From Paenibacillus silviterrae (GTDB lineage: Bacteria; Bacillota; Bacilli; Paenibacillales; NBRC-103111): a stretch of DNA of 64,000 bases. Location: contig NZ_JASKUT010000001.1 in NCBI RefSeq assembly GCF_030167925.1, forward strand, positions 2,480,001 through 2,544,000. The letters run 5' to 3'. Below, one piece after another: positions 52,179 to 59,872 of this stretch. Under the pieces are notes generated by a model. The model was not told where the DNA came from and searched no databases. It was given only the letters and a program-made list of their open reading frames with translations. Positions within the stretch are counted from its first letter, which is position 1. Every line of letters starts with the position of its first letter. Position numbers and translations under genes: made by a program.

Positions 52179-52652
52179 TTATCCCTGTCCGCCGACTTGG
52201 TGCTTCAGCAAAATATCATTCAATTCCTTCATGAACATATTAATGTCCTTGAACTGACGATATACCGAGGCAAAACGAATGTAGGCAACCTCATCCACCG
52301 GGTACAGCTGCTCCATTACGATCTCGCCGATCTGGCGGCTGTCCACCTCGGCGTGCGCCGTATTGCGGATCTGTTTCTCCACCTCGGATACGATCTTGTC
52401 CAGCTGCTCTACCGACACAGGGCGCTTCTCGCACGCGCGGATTAATCCTCGCATCATCTTCTCCCGGCTGAATTCCTCACGGCTTCCGTCTTTCTTAATG
52501 ACGATAAGAGGCGTTTCCTCCACCATCTCGAAGGTCGTGAAACGCTTCTGGCATCGTTCACATTCTCTCCGGCGACGGATCGATTTATTCTCGTTGGCTG
52601 CGCGGGAATCAAGCACCTTGGTTCCACTATAGTCACAATAAGGGCATTTCAT
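52179..52652 (-). CDS. nrdR: Ribonucleotide reductase regulator NrdR
   Basis: A 157-residue repressor with an N-terminal zinc ribbon (M-K-C-P-Y-C and C-E-R-C-Q-K-R-F) and an ATP-cone (about 49-140) that senses ATP/dATP. It represses nrd genes when dATP is high. The start at 52652 gives the conserved MKCPYC start; the RBS AAAGGA is about 12 bases away. No nrd genes lie in the window. Confidence 0.97.
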   Translation of the reverse strand: MKCPYCDYSGTKVLDSRAANENKSIRRRRECERCQKRFTTFEMVEETPLIVIKKDGSREEFSREKMMRGLIRACEKRPVSVEQLDKIVSEVEKQIRNTAHAEVDSRQIGEIVMEQLYPVDEVAYIRFASVYRQFKDINMFMKELNDILLKHQVGGQG

Positions 52653-52693
52653 GAGCGGGATACATCCTTTCAGTATTACCATACACTACCTGT

Positions 52694-52722
52694 TATGAAC
52701 GCCAAGGAAACGAGCATAATAG
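52694..52722 (+). promoter_or_regulatory. Sigma-G-like promoter of the SASP gene
   Basis: -10 CATAATA (52716-52722) fits CATWHTA; -35 TTATG (52694-52698) with a 17-base spacer fits GHATR in four of five bases. Forespore sigma-G control is standard for alpha/beta SASP genes. Confidence 0.55.
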
Positions 52723-52751
52723 GATTACCAACGACAAGGAGGTGAACAGAC

Positions 52752-52976
52752 ATGGGTGCAGGTCAATCTGGTGGTAGCAACGTTTTGGTTGTCCCACAGG
52801 CTAGTCAAGCGCTGGACCAATTGAAATACGAAGTAGCTCAGGAACTCGGTATCGCGATTCCACAAGACGGTTACTACGGTAACATGGCTACTCGTGATAC
52901 TGGTGCGATCGGTGGTCACATTACACGCCGCCTGGTACAAATCGCTGAGCAATCTCTTGCCGGTCAATTCAAATAA
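52752..52976 (+). CDS. Alpha/beta-type small acid-soluble spore protein
   Basis: A 74-residue SASP: Gly/Ser-rich start, then Q-A-L-D-Q-L-K-Y-E-V-A-Q-E-L-G-I with the GPR protease site (cut after the E of E-L-G-I), and G-N-M-A-T-R-D-T-G-A-I-G-G-H-I-T-R-R-L-V near the end, which forms the DNA-binding helices. It coats and protects spore DNA. AAGGAGGTG precedes the ATG. Its presence shows the organism makes endospores. Confidence 0.97.
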   Translation: MGAGQSGGSNVLVVPQASQALDQLKYEVAQELGIAIPQDGYYGNMATRDTGAIGGHITRRLVQIAEQSLAGQFK

Positions 52977-53000
52977 TACCACGTTTTGAGCAATACGCAT

Positions 53001-53045
53001 AGAAGTATTGGACAAACCTCCGCAAGGAGCTTGTCCAATGCTTCT
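53001..53045. terminator. Terminator between convergent SASP and lytic transglycosylase genes
   Basis: AGAAGTATTGGACAA (53001-53015) pairs with TTGTCCAATGCTTCT (53031-53045) with a single G-U pair; a T-rich stretch follows on the plus strand. Confidence 0.75.
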
Positions 53046-53067
53046 TTGCCTTTTCTCAGCGTTAAGC

Positions 53068-53643
53068 CTACTTCTTATTCCAATGGTCTCCGTACAACTG
53101 CTCATATCGTTTCTGGTAATATACCACACGCTGTACATAATGTCTTGTTTCGCCAAAAGGGATCATAGCCGCATTCTCCAAGGTTCCGTCCCATTCTTTC
53201 GATTGCAGCCATTTAATGACATTGCCCTGCCCTGCATTATACCCTGCAATAGCCGCATATGGATTGCCTTGGAATTGCCTATGCAGCCAGTTCAGATACC
53301 AGGATCCAAGCTGGATGCTAACGGCCGGATTATCCAATGCCCTTCCGTATGAAGGTGAAAACTGGCCGGTTTCAATAATCCATGAGGACGTATCCGGCAT
53401 CAACTGCATGAGCCCGTAGGCCCCTTTCTTGGATTCAATGTCCTTCTCATAATTGGATTCCACCCGAATAATGGCTGCTATGAGAAAAGGGTCCAGTTCA
53501 TACCTAGCCGCGTTTTCCCGAATCTCCTCCTGATAATGGATCGGATACATCATCCTCCCCAGCGCACCGCTGCTCAGAAAAAGAAATATAACAAACCCCA
53601 CTAAAAGGAAAGCGAAAGTTCGTTTTTTTCGAAAAAACTTCAT
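53068..53643 (-). CDS. Membrane-anchored lytic transglycosylase (SLT domain)
   Basis: A 191-residue protein with a basic start and one membrane helix (about 9-27), then an SLT domain: catalytic E62 in R-V-E-S-N-Y, Y-G-L-M-Q-L-M-P, and A-G-Y-N-A-G-Q-G-N-V. It cleaves peptidoglycan between MurNAc and GlcNAc outside the membrane, probably in spore or wall remodelling. Its ATG overlaps the coaE stop by four bases, so the two are coupled. Confidence 0.93.
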   Translation of the reverse strand: MKFFRKKRTFAFLLVGFVIFLFLSSGALGRMMYPIHYQEEIRENAARYELDPFLIAAIIRVESNYEKDIESKKGAYGLMQLMPDTSSWIIETGQFSPSYGRALDNPAVSIQLGSWYLNWLHRQFQGNPYAAIAGYNAGQGNVIKWLQSKEWDGTLENAAMIPFGETRHYVQRVVYYQKRYEQLYGDHWNKK

Positions 53644-54236
53644 AACAGCCCCCTTTCCTTCAGAAAACGGTCCACCTGTTTTTCTGTTTCGATCAAGGTG
53701 CCGGAATTATCTATCACGATATCCGCCAGCTGCTTTTTCTCTTCGATCGGCATTTGGGCTGCGATCCGTTTTTCCGCTTGTTCCCGTGTGATTCCGTCCC
53801 GCGCCATCAGTCGCTCTTGCTGTACCTCACGCGGCACATACACGACCATGACCTCCGAAACCATATGCTGCAGCTTGGATTCAAAAAGCAGCGGAATGTC
53901 TACGACAACCAGCTTGTCCGGATGCTGAGCCTCGAGAGAAGCCATCTGCTCACGCATCATGGCTCGAATCGGCGGATGAAGAATCCCGTTCAAATCCTCT
54001 CGGGCAGCCGGATTTTCAAAAATAATTTCGCCAAGCTTCTTACGGTGAAGCGACCCGTCCTCCAGAAGGATGTCTGGGCCAAAACGTTCCACCACCCGGG
54101 AAAGCACAGGACTTCCCGGCTCCACCACCTCACGGGCGATGCGGTCGGCATCCACCAGGAATGCGCCGCGCTGAACGAGCAGGGAAGCAACTGTACTCTT
54201 GCCGCAGGCAATGCCTCCGGTTAATCCGATATTCAT
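53640..54236 (-). CDS. coaE: Dephospho-CoA kinase
   Basis: A 198-residue P-loop kinase: G-L-T-G-G-I-A-C-G-K-S-T at 4-15, V-D-A-D-R-I-A-R-E-V for the substrate, and a lid region with R-Q-E/R-M-A-R-D. It catalyses the last step of coenzyme A synthesis. Located in the conserved polA-mutM-ytaF-coaE block of Bacillales. Confidence 0.97.
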   Translation of the reverse strand: MNIGLTGGIACGKSTVASLLVQRGAFLVDADRIAREVVEPGSPVLSRVVERFGPDILLEDGSLHRKKLGEIIFENPAAREDLNGILHPPIRAMMREQMASLEAQHPDKLVVVDIPLLFESKLQHMVSEVMVVYVPREVQQERLMARDGITREQAEKRIAAQMPIEEKKQLADIVIDNSGTLIETEKQVDRFLKERGLL

Positions 54237-54273
54237 GTTTATGCTCCTCTAGGAAGACGAAGTAATGGAAGAA

Positions 54274-54963
54274 TTAGAACAGTTTCATGATACCCATGAT
54301 GATGAGAACAAATCCGGGCAAAATCGATAACTTGCGTATCCATCGAATATCTGCATAGCGGAACCCGATTCGAAGTCCCAGTGTAAGGAACATACCGCTT
54401 GCGCACGCGATTACCGCCGCCGTCAGCCAAGGGGTAAAACCAATCAGAGCGGCACCGATTCCGGCTCCGAACGCATCCAGCGACAACGCTAAGCCAAGCA
54501 GCATCGCCTCATTTGCAGAGATATTGCCCGACCGGTCCATATCCGCCACCTGCGGGGAACGCAGAATTTGGATGATCAGACCGAACCGTTTTAGCTCCAG
54601 CGTGAATATTTCCTTCACCGTATACACAGCCGTTCCCCCAAGCGGGGTGCTTACAGGCTGCTTGCCGGCATCAGATGCGTCAGCCTGCTCCTCTTTCTCC
54701 ATAAACATCTGAAACAACGCCCATATGCCGATCCCTACGAGAATTAAGGCACCAAGCCCCTTAGCCCACTGCGGATGCACAAACCGACTTAGGAATACGC
54801 CAATCTGCATGGACCCGTAAATGATCAGCCCCGAGCAAAAGGAAATAATGGCGATGGATACAAGCGGTATTCTGATTTTACGCAACCCGTACATGACACC
54901 GACGCCGAAGCCGTCAAGACTGACCGCCAGCGCCAAGATCAGCAATGATATCGCAGGCAGCAT
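54274..54963 (-). CDS. ytaF: Sporulation-associated membrane protein YtaF (MntP-like family)
   Basis: A 229-residue protein with two three-helix repeats. Each repeat holds the S-L-D-G-F-G-V-G / S-L-D-A-F-G-A-G motif with a membrane Asp, as in MntP-type manganese exporters; a soluble loop (about 90-145) separates them. Annotated as sporulation protein in Bacillus; metal export is plausible. Start at 54963 with GAGGAGGGG ahead. Lies between mutM and coaE as in B. subtilis. Confidence 0.93.
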   Translation of the reverse strand: MLPAISLLILALAVSLDGFGVGVMYGLRKIRIPLVSIAIISFCSGLIIYGSMQIGVFLSRFVHPQWAKGLGALILVGIGIWALFQMFMEKEEQADASDAGKQPVSTPLGGTAVYTVKEIFTLELKRFGLIIQILRSPQVADMDRSGNISANEAMLLGLALSLDAFGAGIGAALIGFTPWLTAAVIACASGMFLTLGLRIGFRYADIRWIRKLSILPGFVLIIMGIMKLF

Positions 54964-55053
54964 GCTACCCCTCCTCCTCACCTAAAGCCTCAACCTATCT
55001 ATATGAGAGCTCTGGGCGGAGAGTGCATGTCCGCAGACAAGACGGGCCTTCCC

Positions 55054-55905
55054 CTATACCTTTCGCACGCGTTGACGTTTTAAAGGCTGACATTTCGGAC
55101 AATAATGCGTGCCCCGTCCCGCGACCACCGTTTTCACAATGGCCGTACCGCATGAATAACACGGCTCTTCCTTGCGGCCATACATTTTCAGCTGGTGCTG
55201 GAACATGCCGATCTCGCCTTGTCCGTTCACATACGATTTGATGGAGGAGCCGCCGGCCTGCACCGCATCCTGCAGCGTTCGGACAATCGCCTCATGCAGC
55301 TTGGTAAGCTCCTTCCTGCTGAGCGACCCCGCTTCCCGCTCCGGATGAATACCCGCCAAGTACAAGGACTCGTCCACATATATATTCCCGATGCCGACAA
55401 TGTATTCCTGATTCAGCAGCAGCGGTTTGATTTTCGTTGTTTTTCTTGCAATGGTATCCTCAAAGGCTTTCAGGGTAAAGCCTTCGTCGAGCGGCTCCAA
55501 TCCGAGCTTCTTGAGGGGATTCTCCTGCAAGTCCAGATTTTTCGGGAACACGTGCATGGTTCCGAACTGTCTTACGTCCTTATACCGCAGCTCCGTCCCA
55601 TCGGTAAAATAAAAAATGACATGCGTATGCGGCTCGATTGCGTCATCCTGCTGGTATAGCCCATAGCGGCCCTCCATGCGCAGATGAGACACCATGGTGT
55701 AGTCATCCATCATGAAGCGCAGGAATTTGCCCCGCCGCTCCACGGTATGAATCGTCTGGCCCGCCAGCAGCTGCTCGAACAGCTTAACATCATCCGGCAG
55801 CAGGATGATCCGATTGAGCCGGACCGCAACCTTGGCAATCGTCTTCCCAGCCACTAGCTGATTCAGCGTCCGCCGAACCGTCTCTACCTCCGGCAATTCC
55901 GGCAT
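55054..55905 (-). CDS. mutM: Formamidopyrimidine-DNA glycosylase
   Basis: A 283-residue base-excision repair enzyme for oxidised purines. The mature N-terminal P2-E3 catalytic pair of P-E-L-P-E-V-E-T is present, as are the helix-two-turn-helix and the C-terminal zinc finger C-Y-S-C ... C-P-K-C. K near residue 58 (R-R-G-K-F-L-R-F) fits the beta-lyase role. GGAGGGAG precedes the ATG. It heads the mutM-ytaF-coaE-lytic transglycosylase unit, separated from polA by a terminator. Confidence 0.97.
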   Translation of the reverse strand: MPELPEVETVRRTLNQLVAGKTIAKVAVRLNRIILLPDDVKLFEQLLAGQTIHTVERRGKFLRFMMDDYTMVSHLRMEGRYGLYQQDDAIEPHTHVIFYFTDGTELRYKDVRQFGTMHVFPKNLDLQENPLKKLGLEPLDEGFTLKAFEDTIARKTTKIKPLLLNQEYIVGIGNIYVDESLYLAGIHPEREAGSLSRKELTKLHEAIVRTLQDAVQAGGSSIKSYVNGQGEIGMFQHQLKMYGRKEEPCYSCGTAIVKTVVAGRGTHYCPKCQPLKRQRVRKV

Positions 55906-55987
55906 GATGAACTCCCTCCTCTCGTATAAAGCAAGAATGGCTTCTATTCAATATCCCTTCTCATGAAGGGCAATCTTATTCAGAAAG

Positions 55988-56175
55988 AACATTACTGCGA
56001 AAGTGCAGCTTTTCCCCTATAAGTTTGGACAATCTGAACGGATTTCTGCGAATATACAACTTTCTCGGGCCTCTTGCCCCGGTTTGGGCCCTTACGCACT
56101 CTGAAAGCTGTTATTTCGCACAAATCTCTTTCCGAACTCGGGAGAGGAGCGTAAATTTCTGCACTATGGCACGAA
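55988..56175. repeat. Dispersed intergenic element, copy B
   Basis: Second copy of the element at 48893, in the same orientation. Mini-hairpin modules at 55995-56008 (CTGC-N6-GCAG), 56046-56059 (degenerate) and 56159-56172 (partly degenerate) lie 51 and 164 bases from the first module. The stretches GGATTTCTGCG, ATATACA and ATTTCTGCACT are shared with copy A. It fills half of the 371-base gap between mutM and polA. Confidence 0.65.
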
Positions 56176-56215
56176 TGCACTTTGGTTACCTCACACGTAG
56201 CAGCGCTTCCTCGTC

Positions 56216-56255
56216 AAAAACGGCAACAACGGTGCGCAAGCACCGCAAGTTGCCG
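56216..56255 (-). terminator. Terminator of polA
   Basis: CGGCAAC-CGGTG stem pairing with CACCG-GTTGCCG around a short loop (56221-56255), followed by five Ts on the minus strand. Confidence 0.92.
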
Positions 56256-56276
56256 AGTATATTATTGCGCGAAGCC

Positions 56277-58946
56277 TTATTTCGCTTCGTACCAATTCTC
56301 TCCCCAATCGACATCCACCTTCAGCGGAACATCCAGCTTGAGAGCGCCCTCCATCACCTCAGCAACGGTCCGCTTCATCAGCTCAAGCTCCTCCTCCGGC
56401 ACCTCGAACACCAATTCGTCATGCACCTGCAGCAGCATGCGGCTCTTCAGCTTTTCTTCGCGCATCCGCTCGTCGAGCTGTACCATCGCCAGCTTGATGA
56501 TATCCGCCGCGGTGCCTTGAATCGGCGAGTTCATCGCCGTACGTTCGGCGAAAGAACGAATGTTAAAGTTGGAGGCCGTAATTTCCGGCAAGTACCGGCG
56601 GCGGTTCAGCAGCGTCGTGACGTAGCCGTCCTCGCGGGCTTTGCGCACAATGTCATCCATATATTTGCGTACACCCTGGAACACGGCAAAATACTGCTCG
56701 ATAAACTGCCCCGCTTCCTTCCGTGTAATATTCAGGTTTTGGGACAAGCCGTATTCGCTGATGCCGTATACGATCCCGAAGTTGACCGCTTTGGCCGAAC
56801 GGCGCATGTTCGAATCGACCTCGGATTCGGATACGCCGAAGACGTCCATCGCCGTTTTCGTATGAATATCCATATTTTTCCGGAACGCTTCCATCAGCTT
56901 CTCATCCTGAGAGATGTGAGCGAGCACCCGCAGCTCAATCTGCGAGTAATCGGCCGTCAGAATGCGCCAGCCCGGCTCGGACGGCACGAATACCTTCCGG
57001 ATCTTGCGGCCCTCCTCCAGACGGATCGGGATATTCTGCAAATTCGGGAATTGGCTGCTGAGACGGCCGGTCGCGGCAATCGTCTGCTGGTAGTAAGTAT
57101 GCACCTTTCCGTCGCTCGGGCGAACCTCCTTCAGCAAGCCCTCCACGTACGTAGACTGAAGCTTCGCTAACGAGCGGTAGTTCAGGATATGGCCGATGAC
57201 CGGATGGTACGGCTCCAGCTTCTCCAATACCTCCGCATCGGTGGAATAGCCGGTCTTCGTTTTCTTCCATACGGGCAGCTGCAGCTTCTCGAACAAGATT
57301 TCACCAAGCTGCTTAGGAGAACCGATATTGAATTCAACTCCTGCGGCCTGGTATACCTCCTGCATGATCTTCTCAAGCTGTACGCCGAGCTCCGCACCGT
57401 ACTTCTTCAGCCCCTCCGCATCGACCTTGATGCCCTTCATCTCCATGGAGGCCAGCACAACGGCAAGCGGAAACTCCAGCTCGTAGAACAGCTTATCCAT
57501 GTCATTCTGCTCCAGATCGGCCTTCAGCTTGTCCGCGAGGAAGGCGACCGCTGCAGCCTTGCGGCATAGATAGGAGCATAGCTCCTCCATCGACGGCAGG
57601 GCAAACTTGGCCCCCTTGCCGTAGACCTCCTCATCGGACGGGATCGCCGGAAGCTCATACCGTGCCGAGAGGCTGTCCAGCGTCAGCGTGGACTCCGTCG
57701 GATCGAGCAGATAGGCGGCGAGTACCGTACAGATGCCGGCTCCCTTCAGCTCGATACCTCTCCATGCGAGGGCGATCAGAGCGCGATGCAGGTCGAATAC
57801 GGCAACGTTCTTCTCTTCCGAGGCGAGCCATTCGCGAAGCGGCTTCCCTTGCTCCCCGGCCGCAAGCTCGAATGGGATATAGTAGCAGCGCAGCGCTTTG
57901 CCCTCTACAGGAGCAGGGCTGAAGGCAATGCCGACGACATCCGCCGTATGCGGGTTATCGCCGATGATCTCGATGTGCAGCGCCTTCACCTCAGGCAGGA
58001 AGGCCAGAAGCTCGTCCATTGTGTTCTCTGTTACTAGAACGGCTTCCATGTCCGCTTGCGGAACGGCCGAAGCGGCCGCGCTGACGGTCAAGTCCATTTT
58101 CTCAATGAGCGATTTGAATTCCAGCTTGCGGAACGCCTCTCCGAGCTCCCGCTTGTCGTAACCCTCATATTTCAGCTGCTCCCACTCCAGGTCGAGCGGC
58201 ACCTCGCGGTAAATCGTCGCCAGCTCCTTGCTCATGCGGGCACTGTCTGCGTGCTCGGCGATTTTTTCGCCCATTTTCCCCTTGACGTTCGCGGCATTTT
58301 CCAGCACGTTCTCCACCGAGCCGAACTCGTGGAGCAGCTTAAGTGCGGTTTTCTCCCCGACGCCCGGAATTCCCGGAATATTATCGCTCGTGTCACCCAT
58401 TAGACCCTTGAGGTCGATGATCTGCTTAGGTGTGAGGCCGTACTTCTCCCCGATGTACTCCGGGCTGAACAGCTCCACCTCGCTAATGCCCTTCCGGGTT
58501 AGAGCAATCGTTACCCGGTCAGAAGCAAGCTGAAGCATGTCCTTGTCTCCCGTAACGACGAGCACCTCTATGCCGCCCTTCTCATCGGCAACCCGTGTGA
58601 GCGTACCGATAATGTCATCGGCTTCATATCCGTCCAGCTCGAACTGCCGAATGCCGAAGGAATTCAGCAGCTCCTTCAGGACCGGGAATTGCTCCGACAG
58701 CTCCGACGGCGTTTTTTCCCGTCCGCCTTTATATTCTGCGTAGTCCTTATGTCGAAACGTCGCTTTCCCCGCATCGAACGCCACCAGGAAATGGGTAGGC
58801 TTCTGTTCCTCCATGAGTCTCAGCAGCATCGTGGTAAATCCGAATACCGCATTCGTATGCTGACCCTTGGAGTTGCTAAGCGGCGGCAAGGCGAAGAAAG
58901 CGCGATAAATAATACTGTTGCCATCAATTAAAACCAGTTTGGACAT
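56277..58946 (-). CDS. polA: DNA polymerase I
   Basis: An 889-residue three-part polymerase: 5'-nuclease domain (about 1-300, L-I-D-G-N-S at the start and G-L-M-G-D-T-S-D-N-I-P-G-I-P-G), a degenerate 3'-5' exonuclease-like domain lacking the usual carboxylates (about 310-480), and the polymerase with D-Y-S-Q-I-E-L-R (motif A), R-R-S-A-K-A-V-N-F-G-I-V-Y-G (motif B) and V-H-D-E-L (motif C). Replaces RNA primers and fills repair gaps. Monocistronic with its own terminator; -10 TATGAT upstream. Confidence 0.98.
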   Translation of the reverse strand: MSKLVLIDGNSIIYRAFFALPPLSNSKGQHTNAVFGFTTMLLRLMEEQKPTHFLVAFDAGKATFRHKDYAEYKGGREKTPSELSEQFPVLKELLNSFGIRQFELDGYEADDIIGTLTRVADEKGGIEVLVVTGDKDMLQLASDRVTIALTRKGISEVELFSPEYIGEKYGLTPKQIIDLKGLMGDTSDNIPGIPGVGEKTALKLLHEFGSVENVLENAANVKGKMGEKIAEHADSARMSKELATIYREVPLDLEWEQLKYEGYDKRELGEAFRKLEFKSLIEKMDLTVSAAASAVPQADMEAVLVTENTMDELLAFLPEVKALHIEIIGDNPHTADVVGIAFSPAPVEGKALRCYYIPFELAAGEQGKPLREWLASEEKNVAVFDLHRALIALAWRGIELKGAGICTVLAAYLLDPTESTLTLDSLSARYELPAIPSDEEVYGKGAKFALPSMEELCSYLCRKAAAVAFLADKLKADLEQNDMDKLFYELEFPLAVVLASMEMKGIKVDAEGLKKYGAELGVQLEKIMQEVYQAAGVEFNIGSPKQLGEILFEKLQLPVWKKTKTGYSTDAEVLEKLEPYHPVIGHILNYRSLAKLQSTYVEGLLKEVRPSDGKVHTYYQQTIAATGRLSSQFPNLQNIPIRLEEGRKIRKVFVPSEPGWRILTADYSQIELRVLAHISQDEKLMEAFRKNMDIHTKTAMDVFGVSESEVDSNMRRSAKAVNFGIVYGISEYGLSQNLNITRKEAGQFIEQYFAVFQGVRKYMDDIVRKAREDGYVTTLLNRRRYLPEITASNFNIRSFAERTAMNSPIQGTAADIIKLAMVQLDERMREEKLKSRMLLQVHDELVFEVPEEELELMKRTVAEVMEGALKLDVPLKVDVDWGENWYEAK

Positions 58947-59104
58947 GGTTACACCTCATTTTTTGAACCGTTAACATACCTCCCTTCATCATATCATACG
59001 GAGCCCGAAGAAAAAAACCGGGTTCTCACGTAAAGGAGGGCTGTTCGACGCCAATTTCTGCATAAAATGAAAAGGAGATACGAGGAACGGAGGTATGGTA
59101 AGCC

Positions 59105-59872
59105 ATGACATCGATCGCGAGGCCGGTAAACAAGAAGGCCATTCTGCTGGATGTGAATCAAACCCTGGTTGAGCAAGGACGTTCCTTCGAGCAATGCTTC
59201 AAAAGCGTATGGGGGGACTACACCGCACGCTGGCTTCAAGAAGAATCGCCAACGAAGGAGGATGTATGGCAGGCTTATATACGCCGCTGGCACCTCCGGC
59301 GCAAAACCAATTTATCCTCTCAGCGGCTGGATGAGCTGGAGCAAGCCTGTTTCCTCGAAGCCATAGCCGAGCTCGACATCCCGCTTCCTTCTTCCATGGT
59401 AAGGAGCATGCTGGTGGAAGCGCGAACCATGCAATCCAGCGCCAAGAGGCCGGCGCCGCATGTCATTCCCATGCTGCACCGGCTCGCATCCAGCTACAAG
59501 CTGGCCATTATCAGCAACAGTCCGCGGACGGAGGTTCTCGGCTTGCTCGAGAAATTCGACCTGATCCCGTTCTTCCAGCAGGAGCGGATCTTTACCGCAG
59601 GCAAGCCCTCCGAGAAAAAACCGTCCCCGTATCTCTTTAAAGCCGCGCTGAAAAAACTGGAGGTCAGTCCGCGGCATGCCCTTATGGTCGGGAACTCCTG
59701 GAAGCATGATATTTGCGGAGCTACCAAGGTTGGTATCGATGCCGTATGGTATCATCCGCCGAAGGACCCGTCTGTCCGTTCCCCAGCCAAAACCATTTCA
59801 CATCAGAAGCTCGGGAAACGCAGTGTATACTGTATTGTACAGCTAGATCAGCTGCCTGAATTATTGCTATAG
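59105..59872 (+). CDS. HAD-superfamily hydrolase-like protein with altered motif I
   Basis: A 255-residue HAD protein with motif I L-L-D16-V-N18-Q-T-L, motif II I-I-S-N-S-P, a Lys in G-K-P-S-E-K-K-P, and motif IV V-G-N-S-W-K-H-D-I. Phosphatases of this family normally carry D-x-D in motif I; here the second Asp is Asn, closer to dehalogenase-type members, so the reaction is uncertain. RBS GGAGGTATGG. Its 3' end overlaps the convergent EAL-GGDEF gene by 25 bases. Confidence 0.85.
   Translation: MTSIARPVNKKAILLDVNQTLVEQGRSFEQCFKSVWGDYTARWLQEESPTKEDVWQAYIRRWHLRRKTNLSSQRLDELEQACFLEAIAELDIPLPSSMVRSMLVEARTMQSSAKRPAPHVIPMLHRLASSYKLAIISNSPRTEVLGLLEKFDLIPFFQQERIFTAGKPSEKKPSPYLFKAALKKLEVSPRHALMVGNSWKHDICGATKVGIDAVWYHPPKDPSVRSPAKTISHQKLGKRSVYCIVQLDQLPELLL

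Noticed and set aside
56025..57170. 381-codon open frame on the plus strand
   Set aside because: It runs antisense through polA and across repeat copy B and the polA terminator. No RBS and no recognisable domain.
59052..59068. Single AATTTCTGCAT stretch resembling the repeat element
   Set aside because: Only one partial module with no GCAG partner and no second module at the expected spacing; treated as coincidence.
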